A stretch of 64,000 nt of DNA from Marivita lacus. Lineage in GTDB: Bacteria > Pseudomonadota > Alphaproteobacteria > Rhodobacterales > Rhodobacteraceae. Of this stretch, positions 56,380 through 64,000 are shown in pieces. The DNA lies in contig NZ_BMFC01000001.1 of assembly GCF_014637725.1 (NCBI RefSeq), forward strand, positions 126,632-190,631, written 5' to 3'. Numbering within the stretch: position 1 is the stretch's first letter; each line of letters starts with the position of its first letter. Both the position numbers and the translations under genes were made by a program. Under the pieces are notes generated by a model, which was not told the DNA's origin, made no database searches, and was given only the letters and a program-made list of their open reading frames with translations.

Positions 56380-56512
56380 GTTGCCTGCAATGTGCACAAT
56401 GAGCGGGCATGCGACCGTTTCTTGTTGGATGATCCGTCGTTACGATCCTTTTGTATTTCGAACCAGTGATCTAGGCTTACACTGCCTTGATTTCGCTTGA
56501 AGGAATTGTCGA

Positions 56513-56824
56513 TTGGACCCTGCGCCGATTATTGCAGCGCTCATCCTGTTTGGGCTGGCAATGGCGGTCGGCATGTTCAACGTCGTCAAAATCATCACGA
56601 TTTACGAAGCCAAACACGAACTCAGGCAAGGATCGGCAGGGTGGATCAGGGCGATCTCTGGCTGGTCGCTGATCGTGATCTGGGTTCTCGTCACCTGGTT
56701 CCTGTCCACCGTCATCGGGGATTGGTACATCAGCGGCGATATCGAGGGCGCGATGGCACGGGCCGAACTGCGGTTGTGGGTGATGATCGAAATCATTTCG
56801 GCCGTGCTCGAATCAGATTCATGA
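56513..56824 (+). CDS. Hypothetical small membrane protein
   Basis: 103 residues with two strong membrane helices (about 5-27 and 50-70) and a third weaker one near the C-terminus. The likely start is TTG 56513, with GAAGGAA 8 bases upstream. Its stop overlaps the zinc-ribbon gene start (ATGA), so both are made together. No family recognised. Third-base GC looks lower here than in the neighbours, which may indicate acquisition; this is an impression, not a count. Confidence 0.65.
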   Translation: MDPAPIIAALILFGLAMAVGMFNVVKIITIYEAKHELRQGSAGWIRAISGWSLIVIWVLVTWFLSTVIGDWYISGDIEGAMARAELRLWVMIEIISAVLESDS

Positions 56825-57867
56825 CCGAAACCGTCGCCAGCCAATCTGATCTGCTTTGCCGGAACTGCAGCGGCCAATGCGCCTTTGACCCAGCGCAACA
56901 AGATCTGCTGTGTCAAAACTGCGGAACATTATGGCCTTTGGCCAGCGACACCGATCACGAAGCGGCGTTGGAATTTCCATTCGATCCGGACAAACCGCAA
57001 CGCGAACCCCCAAGCTTGCTTGGGGACCATGTGCATCAATGCGAAACCTGTGGTGGAGCGGTCGTTTTTACCGGTCCGACCGTTTCGGAACGATGCCCTT
57101 ATTGCAATGGGCCGGTCGTTCTTGCGACCGAGGAAAAGGCCTACGAGACCATGGCACTTGTCCCGTTCCGCATAGATCGCGCCGTTGCAGAACGCTCTGT
57201 GACAGAGTGGATCCGCCATCGTTTCGCCGCGCCCAATGATCTTGGTCACGTCATATCCAAAGGCAGCGTCGCCGGGATTTACGCTCCGTTCTGGACCTTC
57301 GATTCCAAAGAAGCGATCCAATACTGGGCCTCCTACACGACCGGATCCGGTGACAAGCGTCGCAGGCACCATGTGTCAAACAAGATGAACGTGCATTTTG
57401 ACGACCTTCTGGTGCCCGCGTCAGAGCATGTCACACCGCTCATCCGGGACGGTATCCTGCATGACTTTCAACCGGGCTATCTGCGGCCTTACAGGGCGGG
57501 ATACCTCGCGGGCTTTGCAGCTGAGAGGCATCATTGGACGGTGGGCAAAGGGTTGCGGATGAATGCCCAGGACAAGGATCTGCTCATCCGGAACAGGATC
57601 AAGAAACACGTGGGCAAATCCGGGACGCGAGTCGATCGGTACAGGACAGATACCAGTGGGATTCACTACCGGCGCATCCTGCTACCCGTTTGGATTATGC
57701 ACTATACGTACGGTGGCAAACCCAAGCGCGTGGTGGTTTCGGGCATTGATGGACGAACCTTTGGGGAACGCCCTTTTTCGCCGTGGAAACTGGCCGCATA
57801 CTCTGCCTTCCTGACGGCAGTGACCATGATGATGGGGCTGACCTGGGGGGCTTCTACCGTGCCTTAG
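56821..57867 (+). CDS. Double zinc-ribbon protein with C-terminal membrane helix
   Basis: 348 residues. Two zinc ribbons open the protein: CRNC with CQNC (about 14-17 and 33-36) and CETC with CPYC (about 72-75 and 91-94). A mixed soluble region (about 110-320) with repeated Tyr/Trp/His follows, then one hydrophobic helix at the C-terminus (about 320-342). Similar proteins are annotated as zinc-ribbon or primosomal-N'-like (without helicase motifs); function unknown. It is coupled by a 4-base overlap to the membrane protein upstream, and both could form one membrane complex. Confidence 0.7.
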   Translation: MTETVASQSDLLCRNCSGQCAFDPAQQDLLCQNCGTLWPLASDTDHEAALEFPFDPDKPQREPPSLLGDHVHQCETCGGAVVFTGPTVSERCPYCNGPVVLATEEKAYETMALVPFRIDRAVAERSVTEWIRHRFAAPNDLGHVISKGSVAGIYAPFWTFDSKEAIQYWASYTTGSGDKRRRHHVSNKMNVHFDDLLVPASEHVTPLIRDGILHDFQPGYLRPYRAGYLAGFAAERHHWTVGKGLRMNAQDKDLLIRNRIKKHVGKSGTRVDRYRTDTSGIHYRRILLPVWIMHYTYGGKPKRVVVSGIDGRTFGERPFSPWKLAAYSAFLTAVTMMMGLTWGASTVP

Positions 57868-58012
57868 GGTGACGAGGCGTTTTCACAAAAACCGTCGCCT
57901 GTGAGTCGCACGTGCACCGTTCCGCAACGGATTACAACCTTTCGCGCATCCGGCGTTGCAACCGCCAGCGTCTATGCGCATAGCTGAACAAAAGGATGCA
58001 AGAGCACAAAAC

Positions 58013-58822
58013 ATGGCGCATATCATCGTTGTCGGAAACGAAAAGGGCGGAGCGGGTAAATCCACCGTTTCGATGCACGTCGCGACAGCGCTTGCACGGA
58101 TGGGCCACAACATTGGCGCGCTGGACCTCGATCTGCGGCAAAAGACGATGGGCCGCTACATCACCAACCGAATGAAGTCGCTCGAAAGCGAAGGTATGGA
58201 CCTGCCAACCCCGCGCTATCTCGAACTGCCCGAAATCGATCCCGACACTCTGCAACCGGGTGAAAACATCTATGATCACCGTTTGTCAGCCGCCGTGGCC
58301 GAACTTGAACCCGGCAGCGACTTCATCCTGATCGATTGCCCCGGATCGCACACGCGGCTGAGCCAGGTGGCGCATTCGCTGGCCGACACGCTGATTACGC
58401 CGCTCAACGACAGTTTCGTCGATTTCGACCTGCTGGCACATACCGATACAACCGGCGAAAAGATCCAAGGTCCATCGGTCTATTCCGAAATGGTCTGGAA
58501 TGCCCGCCAGTTGCGCGCGCAGGCCGGACTGCCCCCGATCGATTGGGTGGTCTTGCGCAACCGTCTGGGGGCACAGCAGATGGTCAACAAGGCCAAGATG
58601 GAAAAGGCGCTCGAACGCCTGTCCAAACGGATCGGCTTCCGTGTCGCGCCGGGCTTCAACGAACGTGTGATCTTCCGCGAACTGTTCAACCGTGGCATGA
58701 CCCTGCTCGATCTCAAGGAAGCCGGTGTCAAACAGCTCAACATCTCCAACATTGCCGCGCGGCAGGAATTGCGGGACCTCATCAAGTCGCTCAACCTGCC
58801 GGGTGTTTCGGTAACGTTCTAG
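58013..58822 (+). CDS. mipZ: Division-plane positioning ATPase MipZ
   Basis: ParA-like ATPase that binds the ParB-origin complex and blocks FtsZ assembly near the poles, setting mid-cell division in alphaproteobacteria. Deviant Walker A NEKGGAGKST (about 8-17), LDLDLRQKTMGRY near residue 40, Walker B LIDCPGSHTR (about 106-115) and the family block TPLNDSFVDFDLLA (about 128-141). 269 residues. ATG 58013 begins the conserved strand; no parAB nearby. Confidence 0.95.
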   Translation: MAHIIVVGNEKGGAGKSTVSMHVATALARMGHNIGALDLDLRQKTMGRYITNRMKSLESEGMDLPTPRYLELPEIDPDTLQPGENIYDHRLSAAVAELEPGSDFILIDCPGSHTRLSQVAHSLADTLITPLNDSFVDFDLLAHTDTTGEKIQGPSVYSEMVWNARQLRAQAGLPPIDWVVLRNRLGAQQMVNKAKMEKALERLSKRIGFRVAPGFNERVIFRELFNRGMTLLDLKEAGVKQLNISNIAARQELRDLIKSLNLPGVSVTF

Positions 58823-58888
58823 GCCACTGGTCCGCGGTCGCGCGCAGCCTATCTCTGCGCAAGGCACAAAACAGGCAACGCGCAGGGC

Positions 58889-59086
58889 ATGACCGGACCA
58901 ACCCGAAATGAATTGTGGTTCCGCCTGCTGTTCAGCCTTGCTGGGCTTGGGCTGTTGCTCGTGACCGTCTTCGTGCGTGGCATCTCCAATGCCGCCGCGC
59001 TGATCGAAGTTGTTGGCATCGCCGGGACGTTTTTCGGCGGTACCGCGATCTGGTGCGCGCTCAGGCTCTGGCGTCACCGCGACTGA
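58889..59086 (+). CDS. Small two-helix membrane protein
   Basis: 65 residues, nearly all hydrophobic: helices at about 10-30 and 36-57, ending in a basic RLWRHRD tail. Family not recognised. It lies 66 bases after mipZ and 51 before hpaI, all co-directed. The ATG has GCAGGG upstream. Confidence 0.55.
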   Translation: MTGPTRNELWFRLLFSLAGLGLLLVTVFVRGISNAAALIEVVGIAGTFFGGTAIWCALRLWRHRD

Positions 59087-59137
59087 CTTGCCTTGGCCGA
59101 ACGGCTGGTGTCTGATCGAGGAAAAAAGGACAGTGCC

Positions 59138-59914
59138 ATGCCAGCCCCCCTCAATCGTTTCAAAGCATCCCTGACCTCGGACACGCCAACCTTGGGACTC
59201 TGGCTTGCGCTGGGTACCGGATACGCCGCCGAGATCGCGGCCTCTGCCGGGTTCGACTGGCTGCTGATCGACGGCGAACATGCGCCAAACGATCTGGTGA
59301 CGATCCATCAACAGCTCATGGCCCTGTCCGGCCATGACGTGTCTCCGGTGGTGCGCATCCCGCACAATGATCCCGCCCTGATCAAGCAGGTGCTCGACCT
59401 GGGCGCGCAATCGCTGCTCTGTCCGATGGTGAACTCCGCCGACGAGGCGCGCGCCATCGTGCAGGCGACGCGCTATCCGCCGAACGGCATTCGCGGCGTC
59501 GGGCATATGCTGGGCCGGGCGTCGGCGTTCAACGGCATCCCGGATTATTTGGGAACGGCTGAAAATCAGATTTGTCTTATTGTTCAGGCTGAAAGCACCG
59601 CCGCAATGGACGCGTTGGAAGAGATCTGTGCAGTCGAGGGCATTGACGGCGTGTTCATCGGCCCTGCCGATCTGTGCGCCGATATGGGGCTATTGCCCCA
59701 CATAACCCACCCTGACGTGCGCGCCGCCGTTCAGGACGGACTGCGCCGCATCCGCGCCACCGGCAAGGCGGCGGGCATCATCGACGCGGATCCCGCGCTG
59801 ATCCAGCAGGACATCGACGCAGGCGCGAATTTCGTGGCTTTGGGAGCGGATGTTCTGTTGCTGGCAAATGCCATGCGCGGTCTGACCAGAACGTGGAAAA
59901 CCCGGACCGCCTGA
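59138..59914 (+). CDS. HpcH/HpaI family aldolase
   Basis: 258-residue class II (metal-dependent) aldolase, probably splitting 4-hydroxy-2-oxo acids such as 4-hydroxy-2-oxoheptanedioate to pyruvate and an aldehyde. Marks: LLIDGEHAPND (about 41-51), the metal-binding Glu in QAESTAAMDALEEI and Asp in FIGPADLCADMG. No other hydroxyphenylacetate gene is nearby, so a general pyruvate-aldolase role is as likely. ATG 59138 has AAAGGA upstream. Confidence 0.87.
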   Translation: MPAPLNRFKASLTSDTPTLGLWLALGTGYAAEIAASAGFDWLLIDGEHAPNDLVTIHQQLMALSGHDVSPVVRIPHNDPALIKQVLDLGAQSLLCPMVNSADEARAIVQATRYPPNGIRGVGHMLGRASAFNGIPDYLGTAENQICLIVQAESTAAMDALEEICAVEGIDGVFIGPADLCADMGLLPHITHPDVRAAVQDGLRRIRATGKAAGIIDADPALIQQDIDAGANFVALGADVLLLANAMRGLTRTWKTRTA

Positions 59915-59934
59915 TCCGGGCTTTGCCTTTTTTG
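59901..59934 (+). terminator. Rho-independent terminator at the end of the HpaI gene
   Basis: CCCGGA (59901-59906) pairs with TCCGGG (59915-59920), with the stop codon inside the loop, followed by CTTTGCCTTTTTT. The stem therefore overlaps the last codons. Confidence 0.65.
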
Positions 59935-59955
59935 TCTGAGCAGTAGCGGGTTGCC

Positions 59956-61173
59956 TTATTCCGCCGGTACGGCAGCCGCCGTCACGGAGCGACGTGCAAA
60001 GTGCTGACGGTTGAGGCGCAGCACCAGGGCGATGGCGACGATCTGCGCCGCGATGGCGATGGCGGTCACGCCCCAGTAAGCCACGCCAAACTTCTCGATG
60101 GCACCTGCACCAACCAGCCCCTTGTTGACAAAGAAATGGAGCATCACCGACAAGGCCACGGCGGGACACACCAGCGCATAGGACCCGGGCGAGGTCTTGC
60201 TGCCCATCACGAAGTCGCTGAAATAGCCCTGACGCATCATCACGACGGCCCCCAGCAGCAGGAACACGACCTGAACCGACACGAGCCGCGCGAGGAAGAT
60301 CATGGTTTCACCCGCCTGTTCGTGCACGTCGAAGGCGACGTGAAGACCGTGGCTCTGGCGCAGGAACAGGATGCCCAGAACGGTCACGATCGGCACGATG
60401 ATCATCAGGGTCGGGCCGGACTCACGCGCGGTGCCATTCTGAAGCATCGACGCAAACGCGGTGATGGCTGCAATCACGGTGTAGAGGATTGCCGCAACCC
60501 CAAAGAAGGTCGACAGGATCAACGCAACGGCAACGGTGGTGGCCGAAGTGCTCATCGCGGCAGGTGCTGCAAAGCCGACGCCGACCATGGCGATGCTGAA
60601 GGCGGGCAGAAGCTGGGCAAAGGAATTATGCGCGGTCACGTCGAACACGCCGCCTGTCGACAGGACGCGCCCAAGGAAGGCTCCGATCATGCGGAAGGCC
60701 AGCACACCGATGGCGGCAAAGGCGATCAGCGCCATCGGGAAAAGGTACTCCACCACGCTCCAGAGCTGCGGTACGAAGACCAGACCGACGATGAACATCG
60801 CGTTGACGCTCATGGCCAGCGCAAGCGGCATCGCCAGAAGCGTCGCTTCGGCATTGGTGTTCCGAAGCTTGGCGTAGGTGTCGGTTTTCTTGAAGGCCGA
60901 CAGCGATTGCAGGTTCCAGATCAGCGACTTGATGTTGAGAAAGGCAAAGACGGCAATGCCGATCACCGCCACGGCAATTGCGGTTTGCATCGGCAATCCA
61001 CCCGTTGCAAATGCGGCCGCGATGTCCTCGAACACCGGGACGGGTTGACCGGGATGCGGCACCCAGAACATCAGGAACATGAAGAACGACACCGCGATCC
61101 CTCCGGCCCCGAGTGAAGCAAGGAAGTAGATCGGTGAATAGCTGTCTGCGGGTCTGGTGACGGAACGGTCCAT
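59956..61173 (-). CDS. Polytopic membrane protein of unknown function
   Basis: 405 residues with about ten hydrophobic segments, short loops and a small cytosolic tail. The layout recalls TDT/SLAC1-like or TsoY-type membrane proteins, but I cannot name the family firmly. ATG 61173 has AAAGGAGG. Two tandem ATTC-N8-GAAT palindromes lie directly upstream, one overlapping the ribosome-binding-site region, which suggests a sulfide- or redox-responsive repressor controls it. It is monocistronic and convergent with the HpaI gene. Confidence 0.7.
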   Translation of the reverse strand: MDRSVTRPADSYSPIYFLASLGAGGIAVSFFMFLMFWVPHPGQPVPVFEDIAAAFATGGLPMQTAIAVAVIGIAVFAFLNIKSLIWNLQSLSAFKKTDTYAKLRNTNAEATLLAMPLALAMSVNAMFIVGLVFVPQLWSVVEYLFPMALIAFAAIGVLAFRMIGAFLGRVLSTGGVFDVTAHNSFAQLLPAFSIAMVGVGFAAPAAMSTSATTVAVALILSTFFGVAAILYTVIAAITAFASMLQNGTARESGPTLMIIVPIVTVLGILFLRQSHGLHVAFDVHEQAGETMIFLARLVSVQVVFLLLGAVVMMRQGYFSDFVMGSKTSPGSYALVCPAVALSVMLHFFVNKGLVGAGAIEKFGVAYWGVTAIAIAAQIVAIALVLRLNRQHFARRSVTAAAVPAE

Positions 61174-61185
61174 GGCGAGCCTCCT

Positions 61186-61232
61186 TTATATTCCGATTTC
61201 AGAATATAAATACATTCAAATTACGGAATGTA
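61186..61232. promoter_or_regulatory. Two tandem operator-like palindromes (ATTC-N8-GAAT)
   Basis: Site 1: TTATATTC (61186-61193) and GAATATAA (61202-61209). Site 2: TACATTC (61211-61217) and GAATGTA (61226-61232). Both have an 8-base spacer, and the centres are 24 bases apart. ATTC-N8-GAAT is the published core of the SqrR/BigR (ArsR-family sulfide-responsive) operator of Rhodobacter and relatives. A TTTACA -35-like element lies within site 2 on the minus strand. Confidence 0.65.
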
Positions 61233-61307
61233 AAGACCCTTGCTCTGAGTGGCCCCAAACAAAGCGGCGCCTTGGTTGAAAAACACTCAACAAGAAACGC
61301 AATATCT

Positions 61308-61316
61308 TGTGGATAA
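61308..61316 (-). promoter_or_regulatory. Single perfect DnaA box upstream of smc
   Basis: TGTGGATAA, the exact complement of TTATCCACA, about 100 bases before the smc start. With no second box nearby it could be chance (one such nonamer is expected now and then), so no function is claimed. Confidence 0.35.
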
Positions 61317-61414
61317 ACACAGCCACCCAACCATATGCGGAAGCAAAGCGTTGACTCAGCGCCATAGCCCGCGACACACTGTCCGCCAACATCAGAATCA
61401 GGCAGGCTTTACGG

Positions 61415-64000
61415 GTGCGCTTTTCCAAACTCCGTCTGACAGGTTTCAAAAGCTTTGTTGACCCCACCGATCTGGTCATTTCCGATGGTCTGACCGGCGT
61501 TGTGGGGCCGAACGGCTGTGGCAAGTCCAACCTGCTCGAGGCGCTGCGCTGGGTGATGGGGGAAAACCGTCCGACCGCGATGCGCGGCGGGGGCATGGAA
61601 GACGTGATCTTTGCCGGTGCCGCCACGCGGTCTGCCCGCAATTTTGCCGAAGTGTCGATCCAGATCGAAAACTCCGACCGGCTGGCCCCGGCGGGTTTCA
61701 ACGATCAGGACCAGATCGACATTGTGCGCCGCATCACCCGCGACGTGGGCAGCGCCTACAAGGTCAACGGCAAGGATGTGCGCGCCCGCGATGTGCAGAT
61801 GCTCTTCGCCGATGCCTCCACCGGCGCGCATTCGCCCGCGCTGGTGCGGCAAGGCCAGATCAGCGAGTTGATCAACGCCAAGCCCAAGAACCGCCGCCGC
61901 ATCCTCGAAGAGGCGGCGGGGATCTCCGGCCTCTACCAGCGCCGACACGAAGCGGAACTGAAGCTCAACAGCACCGAGGCGAACCTGTTGCGCGTCGATG
62001 ACGTGATCGAGCAGCTGGCCGCGCAGCTGGCCCAACTGGCCCGACAGGCGCGACAGGCCGCCCGCTACCGTGCGATTGGCGAAGAACTGCGCCATGCCGA
62101 GGGGCTGCTTCTGTATCGCCGCTGGAAAGACGCTGACCTCTCCCGCGCCGAGGCCGATGCGCAGCTGCGCGAACGCACCACCGAGGCCGCCCGCGCCGAA
62201 GCCGCCGCGCGCGAAGCGACCAAGTCGCGCGAATTGGCCAATGCCGCCCTGCCCGCATTGCGCGAGGAAGCCGCCATTGCTGCGGCCATCGTGCAACGCC
62301 TCTCGCTCCAGCGTGACACGCTGTCCGAACAGGAACGCCGCGCGGCAGATACCATCGAAACACTGACCCGCCGCATCGACCAGATGACCAAGGACATGGA
62401 GCGCGAAAGCGGCCTGAACCACGACGCGGGCGAGACCATCCAGCAGCTTGAATGGGAAGCGCGCGAACTGACCAAAGCGGCAGAGGGTCACGACGACAAG
62501 CTGGCGGCAGCAATCGAAGCGGCGCAGGAAGCAGGCGCGGTGCTGCAAGCCCGCGAAGCCGATCTGAGCCAGCAGACTGAAGACGTGGCGCGCCTAGCCG
62601 CGCGGCACCAGTCGGCGCACAGGCTCTTGTCCGACAGCCAGAAAACGCTCGACCGCAACGAGGCGGATGCGGTGCGCGCGCGCGATGCGATGGCCGCTGC
62701 GAAACAGGCCCTGACCCACGCCAACCAAACTGCCGCCATAGCCGAGACCGAACAGGCAGCGGCGCAGGATCTGGCCGAACGCGCTGATCAGGTGCTGACC
62801 GAGGCCGAAGCCGCCCGCGCAGAAACCCAGTCACGCGAGGCCGATGCCCGCGCCGAACGCTCCGAAGCCGAAGGCGAGATGAACGCGCTGAGCGCCGAGA
62901 CCACCGCGCTTGCCCGGCTGCTGGATCGGGACACCGCCGAGGGTGGGCAAATCCTTGACCGTTTGCAGGTCGAACAGGGGTTCGAAAAGGCGCTTGGCGC
63001 GGCTTTGGCCGATGACTTGCGGGCCCCCGAAGTGGAGGGTGATGGCCCGACCGGCTGGACGGCGCTGCCGCGCTACGACACCAATCAGCCCTTGCCGCAG
63101 GGGATCACCCCGCTGACCAACCACGTGTCCGTTCCCGAAGTGCTGGAACGGCGCATGGCACAGATCGGTCTGGCTGACCCGGACGATGCCGCGCGGCTGC
63201 AACCGTTGTTGAAACCCGGTCAACGGCTGGTCAGCCTTGAAGGCGATCTGTGGCGCTGGGACGGGTATCGCGCATGGGCCGAGGATGCGCCTTCTGCCAC
63301 CGCGCTGCGGCTTGAACAGTTGAACCGGCTGGAATCGCTCAAGCAGGAAACCGCCCGCGCCTCTGCCCGTGTCGATGGTGCGCGTGCCGCACATGAAAGC
63401 CTGACCCAGCGGATGACCGATCTGGCGATGGCGGAAAAAGCCGCACGGCAGGCGCGGCGTGATGCCGATGCCGCGGTCACAGACGCCGCGCGCAAGCTCA
63501 GCCGGGCAGAGGCTGACCGCGACATGGCCGAGGGCAAGCTGGAAAGCCTGTCGATGGCCGTCAAACGCTACGAGGACGAAGCGACCACGGCGCGGGCGCA
63601 ACTTGTCGAGGCCCAGCGCGCTGTTGCCGACCTTGATGATCTGGACTCGGCCCGCGCCGAGGTCGAAGATCTCAAGATGACGGTCGAAGCCGCGCGCATG
63701 ACGATGATGTCGCGCCGGTCTGCGCAAGATGAATTGCGCCGCGAGGGCGATGCCCGCAAGGGTCGGTCGCAACAGGTCACCAAGGAACTCAGCGGCTGGC
63801 GTCACCGTCTTGAGACCGCCGAAAAACGCAGCGCGGAACTGGCGGACCGCCGCGCAGCCGCGCAGGCCGAACTCGACAACGCTTCAAGCCTGCCCGAAGA
63901 ACTGGCCACCCAGCGCGAGAGCCTTGGATACGAGATCACTCAGGCCGATGCCCGCAAGTCCGCGGCAGAAGACGCGCTCTCCGCCGGCGAAGCTTCACTC
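61415..64000 (+). CDS. smc: Chromosome segregation protein SMC, 3' truncated
   Basis: Condensin ATPase that compacts and resolves chromosomes. The frame runs off the right edge after 862 codons. The head has Walker A GPNGCGKSN (about residues 32-40) and a LVRQGQISELI Q-loop region; coiled coil covers about 170-500 and again beyond about 640. The middle segment (about 500-640) is short and atypical of the classic SMC hinge, which is the alphaproteobacterial form. The GTG start at 61415 opens the conserved RFSKLRLTGFKSF block. No scpAB is in view. Confidence 0.93.
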   Translation, partial: MRFSKLRLTGFKSFVDPTDLVISDGLTGVVGPNGCGKSNLLEALRWVMGENRPTAMRGGGMEDVIFAGAATRSARNFAEVSIQIENSDRLAPAGFNDQDQIDIVRRITRDVGSAYKVNGKDVRARDVQMLFADASTGAHSPALVRQGQISELINAKPKNRRRILEEAAGISGLYQRRHEAELKLNSTEANLLRVDDVIEQLAAQLAQLARQARQAARYRAIGEELRHAEGLLLYRRWKDADLSRAEADAQLRERTTEAARAEAAAREATKSRELANAALPALREEAAIAAAIVQRLSLQRDTLSEQERRAADTIETLTRRIDQMTKDMERESGLNHDAGETIQQLEWEARELTKAAEGHDDKLAAAIEAAQEAGAVLQAREADLSQQTEDVARLAARHQSAHRLLSDSQKTLDRNEADAVRARDAMAAAKQALTHANQTAAIAETEQAAAQDLAERADQVLTEAEAARAETQSREADARAERSEAEGEMNALSAETTALARLLDRDTAEGGQILDRLQVEQGFEKALGAALADDLRAPEVEGDGPTGWTALPRYDTNQPLPQGITPLTNHVSVPEVLERRMAQIGLADPDDAARLQPLLKPGQRLVSLEGDLWRWDGYRAWAEDAPSATALRLEQLNRLESLKQETARASARVDGARAAHESLTQRMTDLAMAEKAARQARRDADAAVTDAARKLSRAEADRDMAEGKLESLSMAVKRYEDEATTARAQLVEAQRAVADLDDLDSARAEVEDLKMTVEAARMTMMSRRSAQDELRREGDARKGRSQQVTKELSGWRHRLETAEKRSAELADRRAAAQAELDNASSLPEELATQRESLGYEITQADARKSAAEDALSAGEASL

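Overview
The window is a gene-dense, GC-rich stretch of alphaproteobacterial chromosome, most likely Rhodobacterales (Roseobacter group). This rests on gene content: gcrA and mipZ (alphaproteobacterial cell-cycle genes), a phosphatidylcholine synthase, an Hsp20-DUF1150 pair, a Hint-domain protein, a bifunctional ATP sulfurylase/APS kinase and an FnrL-type site. It is largely housekeeping DNA. I see no prophage, IS element, CRISPR array or rRNA; the only tRNA gene found is tRNA-Lys(UUU). The window cuts pgm at the left edge and smc at the right edge.

Layout. 1-5.2 kb: 3' part of pgm, a leftward sitABCD-type metal ABC operon, tRNA-Lys. 5.3-9.9 kb: dapF-mtaB, pcs, two transport genes. 9.9-15.6 kb: gcrA with an unusual leader, rimO, small enzymes, tdk, a PRC-barrel protein. 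15.7-19.8 kb: a KAS III-like enzyme, then a leftward ybjN-proC-csaA-dehydrogenase run. 19.8-20.3 kb: a non-coding gap with a cluster of DnaA-box-like sites. 20.3-27.5 kb: ubiK, the overlapping lgt-midA-pgeF operon, a degenerate Hint protein, an Lrp-type regulator divergent from trxB, a di-heme peroxidase with an FNR-type box. 27.8-33.4 kb: sulfate activation, Hsp20 with a sigma-32-like promoter, purEK, an isolated phnM. 33.4-40.1 kb: an esterase, a DMT transporter, groESL under a CIRCE element, an SsuABC/NMT1-type ABC transporter. 40.3-46.8 kb: a VWA protein with five 89-residue repeats, DUF2161, TraB/GumN, a DMT transporter, and a LysR regulator facing azoR. 46.8-56.4 kb: the translation/secretion neighbourhood ffh-rpsP-rimM-trmD-rplS-rpmE, interrupted by four tandem GNAT genes, a chorismate mutase, a MipA/OmpV porin-like protein and a sulfotransferase-like gene. 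56.5-64 kb: a zinc-ribbon/membrane pair, mipZ, an HpaI aldolase, a polytopic membrane protein behind two tandem operator-like palindromes, and smc.

How it fits together. Several regulatory circuits can be read from the DNA: CIRCE/HrcA on groESL, a sigma-32-type promoter on hsp20, an FNR/FnrL box on the cytochrome c peroxidase, and ATTC-N8-GAAT palindromes of the kind described for the sulfide-responsive repressor SqrR/BigR. The most unusual items are the five-repeat VWA protein, the paired palindromes, the intrinsic terminator directly in front of gcrA, the structured leaders of tdk and ffh, and the four-GNAT array. I do not see a clearly new multi-gene system; the best candidates are listed as findings with what would test them.
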